Source: Sanderia malayensis (Eukaryota; Cnidaria; Scyphozoa; Semaeostomeae; Pelagiidae). Taken from it: a stretch of DNA of 64,000 nt. The translations under genes and the position numbers were made by a program. The stretch spans positions 4,960,001 through 5,024,000 of the forward strand of contig RQOL01000699.1 in the NCBI GenBank assembly GCA_013076295.1, written 5' to 3'. Shown in pieces: positions 59,461 through 64,000 of the stretch; position 1 is the stretch's first letter, and every line of letters begins with the position of its first letter. The notes under the pieces are model-generated. The model did not search any database, was not told the DNA's origin, and saw nothing but the letters and a program-made list of their open reading frames with translations.

Positions 59461-62400
59461 CATAAGACCGATATAAATGGTAAAACTAGAAAAATGAAGC
59501 ACCAAATTTAACTTTGTTGAACGTTATAATAAAGGTCTTACCAAGACTTGAACTCGGATCATTGGATTCAGAGTCCAAAGTGCTAACCATTACACCACAA
59601 GACCGATATAAATGAGAAAACTAGAAATGTGAAAAACCAAATTTAACTTTGCTCGACGTTTTAATAAAGATCTTACAGAGACTGGAACTCGGATCATTGG
59701 ATTCAAAGTCCAAAGTGCTAACCATTACACCATAAGACCGATATAAATGAGAAAACTAGAAATGTGAAAAACCAAATTTAACTTTGCTCGACGTTTTAAT
59801 AAAGATCTTACAGAGACTTGACTTGAGATGATTGGATTCAGAGTCCAAAGTGCTAACCATTACACCATAAGACCGATATAAATGACAAAACTAGAAATAT
59901 GAAACACCAAGTTCAGCTTTGTTGAACGTTTTAATAAAGGTCTTACCGAGACTTGAACTCGGATCATTGGATTCAAAGTCCAAAGTGCTAACCATTACAC
60001 CATAAGACCGATATAAATGACAAAACTAGAAATATGAAACACCAAGTTCAGCTTTGTTGAACGTTTTAATAAAGGTCTTACCGAGACTTGAACTCGGATC
60101 ATTGGATTCAGAGTCCAAAGTGCTAACCATTACACCATAAGACCGATATAAATGACAAAACTAGAAATATGAAACACCAAGTTCAGCTTTGTTGAACGTT
60201 TTAATAAACGTCTTACCGAGACTTGAACTCGGATCATTGGATTCAGAGTCCAAAGTGCTAACCATTACACCATAAAACCAATATAAATGATAAAACTAGA
60301 AATATGAAGCATCAAATTTAACTTTGTTGAACATTGTAATAAAGGTCTTACCGAGACTTGAACTCGGATCATTGGATTCAGAGTCCAAAGTGCTAACCAT
60401 TACACCATAAGACCGATATAAATGATAAAACTAGAAATATGAAACACCAAGTTCAGCTTTGTTGAACGTTTTAATAAAGGTCTTGCCGAGACTTGAACTC
60501 GGATCATTGGATTCAGAGTCCAAAGTGCTAACCATTACACCATAAGACCGATATAAATGATAAAACTAGAAACATGAAACACCAAGTTCAGCTTTGTTGA
60601 ACGTTTTAATAAAGGTCTCAACGAGACTTGAACTCGGATCATTGGATTCAAAGTCCAAAGTGCTAACCATTACACCATACGACCGATATAAATGAGAAAA
60701 CTAGAAATGTGAAAAACCAAATTTAACTTTGTTGAATGTTTTAATAAAGGTCTTACTGAGACTTGAACTCGGATCATTTGATTCAGAGTCCAAAGTGCTA
60801 ACCATTACACCATAAGACCGATATAAATGATAACACTAGAAAAATGAAGCACAAAATTTAACTTTGTTGAACGTTTTAATAAAGGTCTTACCGAGACTTG
60901 AACTCGGATCATTGGATTCAAAGTCCAAAGTGCTAACCATTACACCATAAGACCGATATAAATGATAAAGCTAGAAATATGAAACACCAAGTTCAGCTTT
61001 GTTGAACGTTTTAATAAAGGTCTTGCCGAGACTTGAACTCGGATCATTGGATTCAAAGTCCAAAGTGCTAACTATTACACCATACGACCGATATAAATGC
61101 GAAAACTAGAAATGTGAAAAACCAAATTTAACTTTGTTGAATGTTTTAACAAAAGGTCTTACTGAGACTTGAACTCGGATCATTGGATTCAAAGTCCAAA
61201 GTGCTAACCATTACACCATAAGACCGATATAAATGATAAAACTAGAAATGTGAAACACCAAATTTCATTTTTTGAACGTTTTAATAAAGGTCTTACCGAG
61301 ACTTGAACTCGAATCATTGGATTCAAAGTTGAAAGTGCTAACCATTACACCATAAGTCCGATATAAATGAGAAAACTAGAAATATGAAACACCAAGTTCA
61401 GCTTTGTTGAACGTTTTAATAAAGGTCTTACCGAGACTTGAACTCGGATCATTGGATTCAGAGTCCAAAGTGCTAACCATTACACCATAAGACCGATATA
61501 AATGAGAAAACTAGAAATGTGAAAAACCAAATTTAACTTTGCTCGACGTTTTAATAAAGATCTTACAGAGACTTGAACTCGGATCATTGGATTCAAAGTC
61601 CAAAGTGCTAACCATTACACCATAAGACCGATATAAATGAGAAAACTAGAAATGTGAAAAACCAAATTTAACTTTGCTCGACGTTTTAATAAAGATCTTA
61701 CAGAGACTTGAACTCGGATCATTGGATTCAAAGTCCAAAGTGCTAACCATTACACCATAAGACGGATATAAATGAGAAAACTAGAAATGTGAAAAACCAA
61801 ATTTAACTTTGCTCGACGTTTTAATAAAGATCTTACAGAGACTTGAACTCGGATCATTGGATTCAAAGTCCAAAGTGCTAACCATTACACCATAAGACCG
61901 ATATAAATGAGAAAACTAGAAATATGAAACACCAAGTTCAGCTTTGTTGAACGTTTTAATAAAGGTCTTACCGAGACTTGAACTCGGATCATTGGATTCA
62001 GAGTCCAAAGTGCTAACCATTACACCATAAGACCGATATAAATGAGAAAACTAGAAATGTGAAAAACCAAATTTAACTTTGCTCGACGTTTTAATAAAGA
62101 TCTTACAGAGACTTGAACTCGGATCATTGGATTCAAAGTCCAAAGTGCTAACCATTACACCATAAGACGGATATAAATGAGAAAACTAGAAATGTGAAAA
62201 ACCAAATTTAACTTTGCTCGACGTTTTAATAAAGATCTTACAGAGACTTGAACTCGGATCATTGGATTCAAAGTCCAAAGTGCTAACCATTACACCATAA
62301 GACCGATATAAATGAGAAAACTAGAAATATGAAACACCAAGTTCAGCTTTGTTGAACGTTTTAATAAAGGTCTTACCGAGACTTGAACTCGGATCATTGG

Positions 62401-64000
62401 ATTCAGAGTCCAAAGTGCTAACCATTACACCATAAGACCGATATAAATGATAAAACTAGAAATGTGAAAAACCAAATTTAACTTTGCTCGACGTTTTAAT
62501 AAAGATCTTACAGAGACTTGAACTCGGATCATTGGATTCAGAGTGCAAAGTGCTAACCATTACACCATAAGACCGATATAAATGATAAAACTAGAAATAT
62601 GAAACACCAAGTTCAGCTTTGTTGAACGTTTTAATAAAGGTCTTGCCGAGACTTGAACTCGGATCATTGGATTCAGAGTCGAAAGTGCTAACCATTACAC
62701 CATAAGACCGATATAAATGATAAAACTAGAAACATGAAACACCAAGTTCAGCTTTGTTGAACGTTTTAATAAAGGTCTCAACGAGACTTGAACTCGGATC
62801 ATTGGATTCAAAGTCCAAAGTGCTAACCATTACACCATACGACCGATATAAATGAGAAAACTAGAAATGTGAAAAACCAAATTTAACTTTGTTGAATGTT
62901 TTAATAAAGGTCTTACTGAGACTTGAACTCGGATCATTTGATTCAGAGTCCAAAGTGCTAACCATTACACCATAAGACCGATATAAATGATAACACTAGA
63001 AAAATGAAGCACCAAATTTAACTTTGTTGAACGTTTTAATAAAGGTCTTACCGAGACTTGAACTCGGATCATTGGATTCAGAGTCCAAAGTGCTAACCAT
63101 TACACCATAAGACCGATATAAATGATAAAACTAGAAATATGAAACACCAAGTTCAGCTTTGTTGAACGTTTTAATAAAGGTCTTGCCGAGACTTGAACTC
63201 GGATCATTGGATTCAGAGTCCAAAGTGCTAACCATTACACCATAAGACCGATATAAATGATAAAACTAGAAAAATGAAGCACCAAGTTCAGCTTTGTTGA
63301 ACGTTTTAATAAAGGTCTTGCCGAGACTTGAACTCGGATCATTGGATTCAGAGTCCAAAGTGCTAACCATTACACCATAAGACCGATATAAATGATAAAA
63401 CTAGAAATATGAAACACCAAGTTCAGCTTTGTTGAACGTTTTAATAAAGGTCTTGCCGAGACTTGAACTCGGATCATTGGATTCAGAGTCCAAAGTGCTA
63501 ATCATTACACCATAAGACCGATATAAATGATAAAACTAGAAAAATGAAGCACCAAATTTAACTTTGTTGAACGTTTTAATAAAGGTGTTACCGAGACTTG
63601 AACTCGGATCATTGGATTCAAAGTCCAAAGTGCTAACCATTACACCATACGACCGATATAAATGATAAAGCTAGAAATATGAAGCATCAAACTTAACTTT
63701 GTTGAATGCTTTAATAAAGGTCTTACTGAGACTGGAACTCGGATCATTGGATTCAGAGTCCAAAGTGCTAACCATTACACCATAAGACCGATATAAATGA
63801 TAAAGCTAGAAATATGAAACACCAAGTTCAGCGTTGTTGAACGTTTTAATAAAGGTCTTGCCGAGACTTGAACTCGGATCATTGGATTCAAAGTCCAAAG
63901 TGCTAACTATTACACCATATGACCGATATAAATGATAAAACTAGAAATGTGAAACACCAAATTTAATTTTGTTGAATTTTTTAATAAAGGTCTTACCGAG
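59461..64000 (-). tRNA. tRNA-Gln array block 6: 33 units plus one cut by the window end
   Basis: Low ends 59534 + 135n to 61019, then 61155, 61289, then 61424 + 135n to 63989. UUG units: 59669, 59939, 60614, 60884, 61019, 61155, 61289, 61559, 61694, 61829, 62099, 62234, 62774, 63584, 63854 (15); 18 are CUG; 63989 is partial. The first 19 units repeat the order of block 5. 60209 starts cgtctta (acceptor change). The array continues beyond the window. Confidence 0.9.

Noticed and set aside
40003..64000. CRISPR-like array of regular repeats
   Set aside because: The repeated part is a 72-base tRNA and the spacers are themselves conserved, unlike CRISPR spacers; the genome is eukaryotic.

Overview
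The window looks like a repeat-rich, AT-rich nuclear scaffold from an invertebrate animal. The evidence is a multi-exon Ig/fibronectin-III receptor gene with roughly 100-base introns and consensus splice sites, several eukaryotic transposon classes (Tc1/mariner, hAT-like, TTAA-flanked, Penelope-like, DIRS, Polinton-like), and nuclear-type tRNA-Gln genes. The species cannot be fixed from the sequence. There is one assembly gap of 100 N (39903-40002). No bacterial operon, CRISPR array or rRNA gene was seen.

Layout. 65-3084 (+) is the 3' half of a Dscam-like cell-surface receptor gene; its 5' part lies outside the window. 3.1-9.5 kb has no recognised gene, but 7.2-9.1 kb is an old duplicate of 27.05-28.9 kb. 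9.5-25 kb is a mosaic of mobile elements: a Penelope-like 3' end, Tc1/mariner fragments, a 4.3 kb element with ~480-495 base inverted repeats resembling a miniature Polinton/adintovirus (11531-15820), and a decayed gene of unknown function interrupted by two non-autonomous DNA transposons whose target duplications are still visible (TTAA and an 8-base hAT-type duplication). 25-29.5 kb is largely featureless.

29.5-39.9 kb holds remnants of at least two DIRS-type tyrosine-recombinase retrotransposons. One (A) retains ORF1, reverse transcriptase, RNase H and the start of the recombinase, and runs into the gap. The other (B) retains ORF1, an RNase H tail and the recombinase.

40-64 kb is the most striking part: a tandem array of 150 minus-strand tRNA-Gln units (145 full length by my count) with a 135-base period. 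Units with CUG anticodon (81) and UUG anticodon (68) are intermixed. The array is punctuated four times by a 415-base insert that interrupts a tRNA gene next to a 4-base ACAC repeat, and once by a 2.1 kb DIRS-derived insertion carrying a 120-base satellite. The order of variant units repeats at 3119 and 5819 bases, so the array grew by amplifying large blocks that already carried the insert.

Most coding material outside the receptor gene is mobile or decayed. The two systems most worth following are the tRNA-Gln array and the miniature Polinton-like element, whose compact plus-strand genes include Bcl-2-like, Fic-like and small basic proteins but no polymerase, integrase or major capsid gene.
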